Shown here piece after piece: positions 1 to 5,416 of a stretch of 5,416 nucleotides of DNA. The position numbers and the translations under genes are program-made. The DNA is taken from NCBI GenBank assembly GCA_023132505.1, contig JAGLYE010000130.1:1-5416 (forward strand), read 5' to 3'. Within the stretch, counting starts at the first letter, position 1. Each line of letters begins with the position of its first letter. The notes below the pieces were generated by a model that was given only the letters and a program-made list of their open reading frames with translations, did no database searches and was not told where the DNA came from. The DNA comes from Bacteroidales bacterium. GTDB lineage: Bacteria > Bacteroidota > Bacteroidia > Bacteroidales > B18-G4.

Positions 1-41
1 TTTGTGCCTCTGTGGCTATAAATTAATCCTTCATCTGCCAT
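1..41 (-). CDS. Possible 5' end of a divergent ORF, GxxExxY-like start (partial)
   Basis: Read on the minus strand from an ATG at 41, the sequence stays open to the left edge and gives MADEGLIYSHRGT. Only 13 codons are visible, so this is a weak call. The opening MADExLIY resembles the start of GxxExxY-family proteins as I remember them. These are small proteins of unknown role, common in environmental Bacteroidota. The following SHRGT comes from a CCACAGAGGCACA tract that I also associate with the 5' ends of such genes. The ATG lies 36 bp from the lipA start and would be divergent from it. Other explanations are chance, or an intergenic repeat with no gene. No conserved domain residue of the family is inside the window. 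Confidence 0.2.
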   Translation of the reverse strand, partial: MADEGLIYSHRGT

Positions 42-58
42 TCATCACCCAGAATTCA

Positions 59-66
59 TAATTTTG
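59..66 (+). promoter_or_regulatory. Candidate Bacteroidota -7 box upstream of lipA
   Basis: TAATTTTG matches the Bacteroidota -7 consensus TAnnTTTG exactly. No TTTG or TTG is found 19-21 bp upstream, so the -33 element is missing. Transcription would start around 71-73 and leave a leader of only about 5-7 nt before the lipA ATG at 78. The exact -7 match supports a promoter, but the absent -33 box and very short leader argue against it. lipA may instead be transcribed from further upstream. Confidence 0.25.
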
Positions 67-77
67 CATTCAGAAAG

Positions 78-932
78 ATGAAAGAGAAGAGAAAAAGACA
101 AAAACCTGACTGGTTAAAGATCAGGGTGCCTGCCGGGAAGAAATACCTGGGGGTGAAAGAAATCGTAAACAAGCATAAGTTGCATACGATCTGCACCAGC
201 GGGAATTGCCCTAATATGTATGATTGCTGGGAACGCGGAACGGCTACCCTGATGATCCTTGGTGATGTATGCACACGCTCCTGTAAGTTTTGTAATGTCA
301 AAACCGGCAAACCAGACCCGGCCGATCCGGGTGAGCCGGAAAGGGTTGCTGAGTCGGTCAGGCTCATGGGATTAAAACATTGTGTGCTTACTTCTGTTGA
401 TCGTGATGACCTTGAGGATGGTGGAGCAGGTCTGTGGGCAGCTACCATTAAGGCAGTAAAAGAAAAGAATCCAGGCATCACAATAGAGGCACTGATCCCC
501 GACTTCCAGGGAAAAAATGAGTTGATCATGCAGGTGATCGAGGCGGGTCCGGAAGTGATTTCGCATAACCTTGAAACAGTCAGAAGGCTCACTCCCCAGG
601 TGCGAAGCGTAGCTTCCTATTCCAGGAGTCTGGAGGTTATACGCATCATAGCTGATACAGGTGTCAGGGCCAAATCAGGCATCATGACCGGCCTGGGCGA
701 AACGAAAGAGGAAATACTGGAAACCATGGATGACCTCCGTTTGGCAGGATGCGAGGTTTTCACTCTCGGGCAATATCTTCAGCCAAGCAAAGACCACCTT
801 CCGGTGGCATCATTTACAACACCGGATGAATTTGAGGCTTTTCGAAAAGCGGGGCTGGGAAAAGGATTTATCCATGTGGAAAGCCAGCCATTGGCAAGGT
901 CATCATATAAGGCTGAAAAACACGTACCCTAA
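78..932 (+). CDS. lipA: Lipoyl synthase LipA (radical SAM)
   Basis: This 284-residue protein is a lipoyl synthase. It inserts sulfur at C6 and C8 of octanoyl groups bound to lipoyl domains, using S-adenosylmethionine and two [4Fe-4S] clusters in the cytoplasm. The auxiliary-cluster motif CX4CX5C is Cys39, Cys44 and Cys50 (CTSGNCPNMYDCW). The radical SAM motif CX3CX2C is Cys65, Cys69 and Cys72 (CTRSCKFC). The C-terminal RSSY motif at 274-277 carries the serine that ligates the auxiliary cluster in known LipA structures. Other family signatures are SVDRDDLEDGG (106-116), SHNLETVRRLTPQVRS (162-177), GIMTGLGET (201-209) and TLGQYLQPS (229-237). Length and N-terminus (PDWLKIRVP) match Bacteroidota LipA, which supports the ATG at 78. 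No clear Shine-Dalgarno precedes it. lipB follows after 14 bp, so the two are very probably co-transcribed. Residues just before RSSY read SQPLA where relatives usually have G/A-P-L-V; all cluster ligands are intact. Confidence 0.97.
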   Translation: MKEKRKRQKPDWLKIRVPAGKKYLGVKEIVNKHKLHTICTSGNCPNMYDCWERGTATLMILGDVCTRSCKFCNVKTGKPDPADPGEPERVAESVRLMGLKHCVLTSVDRDDLEDGGAGLWAATIKAVKEKNPGITIEALIPDFQGKNELIMQVIEAGPEVISHNLETVRRLTPQVRSVASYSRSLEVIRIIADTGVRAKSGIMTGLGETKEEILETMDDLRLAGCEVFTLGQYLQPSKDHLPVASFTTPDEFEAFRKAGLGKGFIHVESQPLARSSYKAEKHVP

Positions 933-946
933 AGATCAATAAGGCC

Positions 947-1624
947 ATGAACAAAAAGATCATCTATAAAGACCTGGGGAACATAGATTATGCTGAAGCC
1001 TGGGATTTACAGGAAAAGCTATTTCAGGAGATCATTGCCGGAAAGAAAGACCATACAGAAGTAAAATCACCCGATTACCTTTTGTTTTGTGAGCACCCCC
1101 ATGTTTTTACCATTGGCAAAAGCGGTTCGGTGAACAATTTACTGATCACTGAACAAATGCTTTCAGAAAAAGGTGCTTCCCTTTTCAATACCAACCGGGG
1201 TGGAGACATTACCTATCATGGGCCCGGACAGATCGTTGGCTATCCCATCTTGGATCTGGAAAACTACGGCCTTGGAATCAGAAAATACATATCATTGCTT
1301 GAGGAGTCCATTATTGTCTTACTTGGTGAATATGGAATTACATCTTCAATCTTAGATGGCGCAAGCGGAGTGTGGCTGGATGCCGGCAATGCCGGAGCCA
1401 GGAAGATTTGTGCTATCGGCGTACGATCAAGCCGATATGTTACCATGCATGGCTTTGCTTTCAATGTGAATACCAACCTTGAATATTTCAGTTATATTAA
1501 CCCCTGTGGTTTTATGGATAAGGGTGTTACATCCCTGGAAAAGGAACTGGGGGCACAACAGGATATCGAAAAGGTAAAACTCCGTCTCAAGCAAATCATT
1601 TTACAGCTTCTTGAGAAACATTAA
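947..1624 (+). CDS. lipB: Octanoyltransferase LipB
   Basis: This 225-residue protein is lipoyl(octanoyl) transferase. It moves octanoate from octanoyl-ACP to the target lysine of lipoyl domains (E2 subunits, GcvH) through a thioester on a catalytic cysteine, supplying the substrate of LipA. Visible signatures are FCEHPHVFTIGKSG (47-60), RGGDITYHGPGQIVGYP (84-100), KICAIGVRSSRYVTMHG (153-169) and INPCG (184-188). By alignment with studied LipB proteins, Lys153 and Cys187 are the catalytic pair. The length is normal for the family. The ATG at 947 starts 14 bp after the lipA stop. An AAGG lies only two bases upstream of this ATG, too close to be a good Shine-Dalgarno, which is usual in Bacteroidota. 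The gene ends tail to tail with recO: its TAA (1622-1624) shares the palindrome TTAA with the recO stop, so no intergenic terminator can separate them. Function is secure from the motifs and the lipA context. Confidence 0.96.
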   Translation: MNKKIIYKDLGNIDYAEAWDLQEKLFQEIIAGKKDHTEVKSPDYLLFCEHPHVFTIGKSGSVNNLLITEQMLSEKGASLFNTNRGGDITYHGPGQIVGYPILDLENYGLGIRKYISLLEESIIVLLGEYGITSSILDGASGVWLDAGNAGARKICAIGVRSSRYVTMHGFAFNVNTNLEYFSYINPCGFMDKGVTSLEKELGAQQDIEKVKLRLKQIILQLLEKH

Positions 1625-2346
1625 TAAAAAACTTCTTTCAGTATTTCCACAGATTTGATGGTTCCCATACCACTTAAATGGATCTGGTAATAAAGCAGAA
1701 TGGCATTAAGAAGTTCATTTCTATGGTCTTTCCCCAGCGATAATTTTGCCAGGTCTCTTGTCTGGCTGTTGCTTAACAAATGCAAATTTATGCTGAGGTT
1801 CCTGTCAAGATGATCGGGATGGGACGGAGGCATGCTTGTATATATCCCTTCTCTCAGGTCGAAGAAAGCCTGATCGTTTTCTGGCAGGCTTTTTGGGAAG
1901 AAACCGAGATAAATACAAAGTTTCATAAGAAAGAAGAGATGAAAGTATTCCACACCTTCTTCCTGCATATCAAGAAATTGTAAAGAAGAACTTATAAACG
2001 CAAACATTTCTTTGTTTGCTTCACCTTCATGAACTGTTTTCATCAATATTTCGGAAAGAAATAGTACCATCGTGCTTTTACGCAAATCGGATGAGATTGA
2101 GTAGAAAGGCTCTGTGATCTCCGCTTCCCGGATATGCTGCAGTTCCCGTTTTTCACGATGATAAACTACAAGGTCGAGCAGAGTTAATGGTTGGAAGTGG
2201 CTGTTTCTGACAGCTGAGCGCTTTGAACGTGCTCCCTTTACGAGGTATGTCTGCAGGCCGAACAACTCCGTATAGATCTTAACGATCAGGCTGGTATCGG
2301 AATACTTGAGCTGATGCAGAACGATGCCCCGTGTTTTATGAATCAT
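1621..2346 (-). CDS. recO: DNA repair protein RecO
   Basis: This 241-residue protein matches RecO, the recombination mediator that with RecR (and often RecF) helps load RecA onto SSB-coated single-stranded DNA and anneals complementary strands. The N-terminal part, about residues 1-80, fits the RecO OB-fold domain: it opens MIHKTRGIVLHQLKYSDTS, continues with KIYTELFGLQTYLVKGARSK, and is followed by a predicted helical C-terminal domain. DLREGIY at 163-169 resembles the FDLR(E)G segment I recall from Bacteroidota RecO. Cys144 is the only cysteine, so the four-cysteine zinc site seen in some RecO proteins (for example Deinococcus) is absent. The length suits Bacteroidota. The ATG (complement of 2344-2346) fits the conserved MxHKTRGIVL start. 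An AGAAGG abuts it with no spacer, so it is unlikely to be a functional Shine-Dalgarno. The upstream gene on the same strand ends 23 bp away, so recO is probably the second gene of a porZ-recO unit. Confidence 0.93.
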   Translation of the reverse strand: MIHKTRGIVLHQLKYSDTSLIVKIYTELFGLQTYLVKGARSKRSAVRNSHFQPLTLLDLVVYHREKRELQHIREAEITEPFYSISSDLRKSTMVLFLSEILMKTVHEGEANKEMFAFISSSLQFLDMQEEGVEYFHLFFLMKLCIYLGFFPKSLPENDQAFFDLREGIYTSMPPSHPDHLDRNLSINLHLLSNSQTRDLAKLSLGKDHRNELLNAILLYYQIHLSGMGTIKSVEILKEVFY

Positions 2347-2369
2347 CCTTCTAAGATAAAGGAAAAAGA

Positions 2370-4700
2370 TCAGTCGATGATAAGGATCTTGGTCACTACT
2401 TTTTCGCTCCCGTCTTCATTGGTTGCAAAAACCAGGTAAACGCCCGGTCTTGCCTTTCTGCCGTCAAAATTGCGGCCATTCCAAACAGCCTGCCCACCCT
2501 CTGAGCGAGTAGCAAAGATGAGGGTACCGTTAATGTCGGTGATCTTTACATCGGAATTTTTCATCAATCCCTTCACCGAGATCCATCCATTATAACCATC
2601 TTTCACCGGGTTTGGATAAGCATATACATCAGAATAGCTTTCATCTGGTGAGGAAGCTGTACCCTTATATGCAATGATCCCATTAGAAGTGGCTATAAAT
2701 ACTTCTCCGTCAGCATTTATAACGATATCGATTATCTGGTTTGAGAAAAGCGGGCTATTATCTTCTGTGAAATGATAAATCTGCTCCGTGCCATCTGCCG
2801 AAAGCAGAAAAACACCTGAACGGTCAGTGCCAATCCATTTATTGTTATCTCCATCAACAGCTATGGCAGTGACCACTTCTGTTTCGAGCAGGTACTGTAC
2901 ATAACCGTCGAAATTCACGAGTGGCCTCACAGCATCATAATCGTTGGATGTGAGAATGGTGGAAGGTGAATAAAAAATGGCAATTCCTTCATCCGTACCT
3001 ATCCAAACCTCTCCATCTTGATCCTCAGCACAACTGAATACATTCGAGCCGGGGATATTGCCCACTCCCGTTTCAGAACGAAGTAACCTTAGCTGATCAC
3101 CTGCCGGTTTTTTCTCGTTGTATACGGCAATATAGTTTGGGTTATTGTTGGTATGCCTGAATATTACCCATTTCTGGTTATGTGAATCAACAAACAGGTC
3201 GCTGCAGTCAACAGAAGAAGCGCTGCCTCCAAGGCTGTAAGAAGCCCAGCTGCCGTCGCTTTTTTTCTCTGCAAGCAGCTTCTCTGCACCGGAGCATAAT
3301 GCCCATAAGCTTCCATTTGAATCAAAATCCAAACCGACCATTGCAATAGTTCCGGCAGCTTCCCATTTCTGCAAGCCACTGTTTTCCTCGGTAAAGCTGT
3401 TAGTGATTACATCATCATTCATTTCCAATAAGCCAACCTCGTTCCTGAAAACACCAATATAAACCTGGTTAATATTAGCGGGGTTCATGCTAATAGTAAC
3501 AATATCTCTGATATTCGCTAATTCGGGGTTTGTTCCTGTATTAAAGTTTTTCCATTTATCATTTGAAAAACGGTAAGTACCATAATTCAGATATCTTGGA
3601 CTCCATGTGCTGGTATAACCACCCGGGGCTACCCAAACCTGATTCCCGGCTGATGTCATGGAGAACACGCTGGCACTATTTGGCCCTCCGGGGTTAATCT
3701 TCATGCTTTCCCAACCCCCTGCAGATGACCTCACCAGGCCACTGCGGTTATCAGCAATCCATACATCTCCTTCTTTGCCGTAAATGGCATCATTCATATT
3801 AGGGCTGCCGGGATTATATGTGTGGATATTGATCTCCATTTCAAGGTTCTCATTGAATACCCTGCCGGAATAATCAAATGCGGTTACCAATTTTCCATTG
3901 TTTGCATTGATATTATTAACACTCATTGCAATATCATCGATAAATAATGTCCACCCATAACCATCATAATAATAAATACTGTCGTTCTCAATATAGCCAC
4001 CTGCTTTAAGGTTAACAAAGATCTTTCCGGCAAAGGATTCAATAATGTTGTATTTGCTGTATGGGTAGGGGGCACTTTCCAGTTTATTCCATGCTGTAAA
4101 ATCTGCCAGGTTAGGGTGAGTTAAAGAAGCATAGAAAATACCTTCCTCTGTTGCAGCAAAGAAAGATGTATCGTTATAGGCCAGGTCAAACACATTGATC
4201 TGGCTTCCCTGCGGCCCGATATACCATGTATCAGATATCTCTTCTTTCACCACATCTAATATAACAATCCCAAACCCACATGAAAAATATGCATAGTCGC
4301 CTCTGAATGAAATCTTATTGATCACCTTATTCCCAAGAATTTGTTTCCTTTTAATATCAGGCACATTAATGATATAGTTCCCTTTGAAGAGGTCAATGTT
4401 TGTATTTGTATATGCCAAAACAACTGTCTGGAGTTCTTCACTGTATCGTATATCGCTGATGCCTACATCAGACAGGCCATTGATCTTGGTAAAGCGCTCG
4501 ATGGAATTATCAACCTTATTATAAGTTAAAACAGCGTAAGGGGTTGCCCCTAAGATCTTATCATGGGATTCAGTAACTGCAATAAAACTATTAAATGGAA
4601 GATGGTCGCGCCACTGGCCTACACCGGCGTTTTGGCCGAATGTGGTTGTGATGACAAGACTTATGAGAAAAAACAGGATTGTTTGTCTAATTATGTTCAT
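2370..4700 (-). CDS. porZ: T9SS attachment-complex protein PorZ-like, beta-propellers with type A sorting domain
   Basis: Counted from the ATG at 4700, this is a 776-residue exported protein. Residues 1-22 form a signal peptide (basic Arg5, hydrophobic ILFFLISLVITTT, likely cleavage near FG/QN). The segment after it, WRDHLPF, ATPYAVLTYN and FTKINGLSD (30-78), looks like the N-terminal propeller of PorZ. Propeller-type repeats of the pattern W/F-I-G/A-T/D..G follow: GDVWIADNRSGL (311-322), GEVWIGTDEGIAIF (563-576), NKWIGTDRSGVFLL (620-633) and GEVFIATSNGIIAY (665-678). About 692-776 is a type A T9SS C-terminal domain: YPNPV, DINGTL, FDGRKARPGVYLV and final KILIID. This agrees with Porphyromonas PorZ, which has two seven-bladed propellers plus a C-terminal domain and a similar length. 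There PorZ sits on the surface with PorU, PorV and PorQ and delivers anionic LPS to the PorU sortase. Alternatively it could be another two-component-regulator-type propeller protein with a sorting domain. A TTG two codons upstream (4706) is possible; I prefer the ATG. Confidence 0.8.
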   Translation of the reverse strand: MNIIRQTILFFLISLVITTTFGQNAGVGQWRDHLPFNSFIAVTESHDKILGATPYAVLTYNKVDNSIERFTKINGLSDVGISDIRYSEELQTVVLAYTNTNIDLFKGNYIINVPDIKRKQILGNKVINKISFRGDYAYFSCGFGIVILDVVKEEISDTWYIGPQGSQINVFDLAYNDTSFFAATEEGIFYASLTHPNLADFTAWNKLESAPYPYSKYNIIESFAGKIFVNLKAGGYIENDSIYYYDGYGWTLFIDDIAMSVNNINANNGKLVTAFDYSGRVFNENLEMEINIHTYNPGSPNMNDAIYGKEGDVWIADNRSGLVRSSAGGWESMKINPGGPNSASVFSMTSAGNQVWVAPGGYTSTWSPRYLNYGTYRFSNDKWKNFNTGTNPELANIRDIVTISMNPANINQVYIGVFRNEVGLLEMNDDVITNSFTEENSGLQKWEAAGTIAMVGLDFDSNGSLWALCSGAEKLLAEKKSDGSWASYSLGGSASSVDCSDLFVDSHNQKWVIFRHTNNNPNYIAVYNEKKPAGDQLRLLRSETGVGNIPGSNVFSCAEDQDGEVWIGTDEGIAIFYSPSTILTSNDYDAVRPLVNFDGYVQYLLETEVVTAIAVDGDNNKWIGTDRSGVFLLSADGTEQIYHFTEDNSPLFSNQIIDIVINADGEVFIATSNGIIAYKGTASSPDESYSDVYAYPNPVKDGYNGWISVKGLMKNSDVKITDINGTLIFATRSEGGQAVWNGRNFDGRKARPGVYLVFATNEDGSEKVVTKILIID

Positions 4701-4770
4701 CAGCAAAATTTATTTCTTTAAAACATGCCTAGGATTTTGCAGGAACAAAACCATCAGACAGATTGTGTGT

Positions 4771-4778
4771 CAAAAATA
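4771..4778 (-). promoter_or_regulatory. Candidate -7 box for the porZ-recO unit
   Basis: The minus strand reads TATTTTTG here, an exact match to the Bacteroidota -7 consensus TAnnTTTG. The expected -33 TTTG, 19-21 bp upstream, is not visible, so only half of the promoter is supported. Transcription would start near 4764-4766, giving a leader of about 65 nt before the porZ ATG at 4700. The location, in the divergent gap and at a reasonable distance from the gene, is what raises this above a chance match. Confidence 0.4.
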
Positions 4779-4830
4779 GTCTTTTCAGCTAATTTTTGCG
4801 GTAATATAATTAACTATTATTTCCTTTATT

Positions 4831-4857
4831 TATTGTAAGAGTAGTAATTTTACAATA
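4831..4857. repeat. Perfect 8-bp inverted repeat, possible operator at the ispG promoter
   Basis: TATTGTAA (4831-4838) and TTACAATA (4850-4857) are exact reverse complements separated by 11 bp. Arm centres are 19 bp apart, close to two helical turns, which suits a dimeric DNA-binding protein. The repeat spans from the candidate -33 element to the first bases of the candidate -7 element of ispG. A bound protein would therefore cover the promoter, so repression is the natural inference. I do not recognise the regulator. There is no T-run typical of a terminator after the right arm. The region is AT-rich, so chance is not excluded. Confidence 0.4.
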
Positions 4858-4863
4858 TGGTTG
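4832..4863 (+). promoter_or_regulatory. Candidate Bacteroidota promoter for ispG
   Basis: ATTG at 4832-4835 (consensus TTTG, 3 of 4) is followed after 20 bp by TATGGTTG at 4856-4863 (consensus TAnnTTTG, 5 of 6 fixed positions). The 20-bp spacing is within the 19-21 bp expected for the Bacteroidota primary sigma factor. Transcription would begin around 4868-4871, leaving a leader of about 42-45 nt before the ATG at 4913. This is the better-formed of the promoter candidates in the window because both boxes are present, although each has one mismatch. Confidence 0.38.
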
Positions 4864-4912
4864 TCTGGAGCTTAGTTTAATTTATATCTTCACCCGGCTT
4901 ATCATAAACCTC

Positions 4913-5416
4913 ATGAAAGAACAGGATAAATATATTTCCAGATTATTACACATAGGCAATCTTACGCTTGGAAGAAAGGAACCTGTCAGGATACAATCCA
5001 TGACCAATACTCCCGCCATGGATACTGAAGCAAGCGTACATCAGATTATTGAACTATATGAAGCCGGTTGTGAGATGGTGCGGATTGCTGCCAGGAATAT
5101 GCGGGAAGCAGGGAATCTGGGGGTGATCCGTGGTTTACTTGAAAGCAAGGGCTTTGATATTCCACTGGTGGCCGATATACAATTCAATCCGAGAGTTGCT
5201 GAGGAGGCCGCAGCCATCGTTCACAAGATCAGGATCAATCCGGGCAATTATCTCGACAGGCAGTATTTCCTCTCAAAAGGAAAAAGGCAACAAAACAATG
5301 GTATTGCTCCGGAAGAGATCAGGGAGAGGATTATTCGGCTCACTGATATTTGCCGTAAATATGGCACCATTATCCGGGTTGGGGTGAACCATGGCTCCTT
5401 ATCGGAAAGGATACTG
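4913..5416 (+). CDS. ispG: 4-hydroxy-3-methylbut-2-enyl-diphosphate synthase IspG, N-terminal part (cut by window edge)
   Basis: An open frame runs from the ATG at 4913 to the right edge (168 codons, no stop). The encoded segment is the start of IspG (GcpE), the [4Fe-4S] enzyme that converts methylerythritol cyclodiphosphate to HMBPP in the MEP isoprenoid pathway. Visible TIM-barrel signatures are HIGNLTLG (13-20), VRIQSMTNTPAMDTEASVHQ (25-44), PLVADIQFNPRVAEEAA (84-100), KIRINPGNY (105-113) and IRVGVNHGSLSERI (154-167). The cluster-binding cysteines lie in the C-terminal part, outside the window. Bacteroidota IspG is normally the long form with an extra middle domain, so most of the gene is missing here. 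Two oddities are visible: residue 90 is Gln (codon 5180-5182) where the family motif usually reads ADIHF, and the RRxT-type segment common before the first strand is replaced by SRLLH. No Shine-Dalgarno is evident. A candidate promoter and inverted repeat lie upstream. Confidence 0.93.
   Translation, partial: MKEQDKYISRLLHIGNLTLGRKEPVRIQSMTNTPAMDTEASVHQIIELYEAGCEMVRIAARNMREAGNLGVIRGLLESKGFDIPLVADIQFNPRVAEEAAAIVHKIRINPGNYLDRQYFLSKGKRQQNNGIAPEEIRERIIRLTDICRKYGTIIRVGVNHGSLSERIL

Larger units (their letters stand above)
4701..4912. other. Divergent intergenic region between porZ and ispG
   Basis: This 212-bp AT-rich stretch separates two genes transcribed away from each other and must hold, or border, promoters for both. 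It contains an exact TAnnTTTG box on the minus strand (4771-4778), a near-consensus promoter on the plus strand (4832-4863), and a perfect 8-bp inverted repeat (4831-4857). A small imperfect hairpin can form in the porZ leader at 4732-4752 (TTTTG pairing with CAAAA plus GG with CC, one bulged A). I found no ORF, tRNA or recognisable riboswitch in it. Confidence 0.7.

Noticed and set aside
1..21. Plus-strand tail FVPLWL followed by TAA, as the end of an upstream gene
   Set aside because: Six codons cannot be distinguished from chance, and the same bases give a more suggestive reading on the minus strand.
56..592. 178-codon open frame on the minus strand across lipA
   Set aside because: It lies antisense to a certain gene, and its translation is rich in Ser, Pro and Arg with no recognisable motif. 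It is a shadow of lipA codon use.
943..944. AAGG before lipB and AGAAGG before recO as Shine-Dalgarno sites
   Set aside because: They sit 2 and 0 bases from the start codons, too close for pairing with 16S rRNA, and Bacteroidota generally do not rely on such sites.
1585..1616. Inverted repeat TCTCAAG-N18-CTTGAGA near the end of lipB, as a bidirectional terminator for lipB and recO
   Set aside because: The 7-bp stem is A/T-containing with an 18-nt loop, it lies before the lipB stop, and there is no T-run on the plus strand and only a weak one on the minus strand.
1780..1983. 67-codon plus-strand frame inside recO
   Set aside because: It is antisense to a well-supported recO and has no family features.
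4341..4529. 62-codon plus-strand frame inside porZ
   Set aside because: It is antisense to the PorZ N-terminal propeller. The cysteine- and isoleucine-rich translation looks like a reverse-strand artefact.
4732..4752. Hairpin in the porZ leader as a riboswitch or thermometer
   Set aside because: It is a short, A/T-dominated stem with a bulge and no conserved core of any known riboswitch class.
5130..5387. 85-codon plus-strand frame within ispG
   Set aside because: It overlaps the real ispG frame, which shows all the family motifs, and its own translation resembles nothing.
1..5416. Mobile elements, CRISPR arrays, toxin-antitoxin or defence genes
   Set aside because: Nearly all of the window is filled by five conserved chromosomal genes with short gaps. 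No terminal repeats, spaced direct repeats or defence-related motifs were seen.

Overview
The window looks like a piece of a Bacteroidota chromosome, probably from the Bacteroidales/Marinilabiliales side, although the exact lineage cannot be fixed from this sequence. The evidence is a gene resembling the type IX secretion component PorZ with a type A C-terminal sorting domain, TAnnTTTG-type -7 promoter boxes, the lack of well-placed Shine-Dalgarno sequences, moderate G+C by eye, and Bacteroidota-style LipA, LipB, RecO and IspG sequences. Every long gene is a conserved chromosomal gene. I see no insertion sequence, CRISPR array, tRNA or rRNA, and no new multi-gene system.

Layout. Positions 1-77 are a short upstream stretch. 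Its first 41 bases read on the minus strand as the start of a possible divergent ORF. Positions 78-932 and 947-1624 are lipA and lipB, a two-gene plus-strand unit 14 bp apart that makes protein-bound lipoyl groups de novo. lipB meets recO (1621-2346, minus) tail to tail, and the four bases TTAA hold both stop codons. recO lies 23 bp downstream of a large minus-strand gene (2370-4700) encoding a secreted beta-propeller protein with a T9SS sorting domain, best called PorZ, so porZ and recO are probably co-transcribed. Positions 4701-4912 are a 212-bp divergent intergenic region with candidate promoters on both strands and an 8-bp perfect inverted repeat overlapping the candidate ispG promoter. 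From 4913 to the right edge runs the first 168 codons of ispG.

Functions. LipB transfers octanoate from acyl carrier protein to a lipoyl domain and LipA inserts the two sulfurs, activating 2-oxoacid dehydrogenases and the glycine cleavage system. RecO works in recombinational repair. PorZ acts at the cell surface in the T9SS attachment complex. IspG catalyses the next-to-last step of the MEP isoprenoid pathway. LipA and IspG are both iron-sulfur enzymes, but nothing here links their regulation. The points most worth a second look are the inverted repeat at the ispG promoter, the shared TTAA stop, the porZ-recO pairing, a Gln in place of the usual His in IspG, and the possible GxxExxY-type ORF at the left edge.
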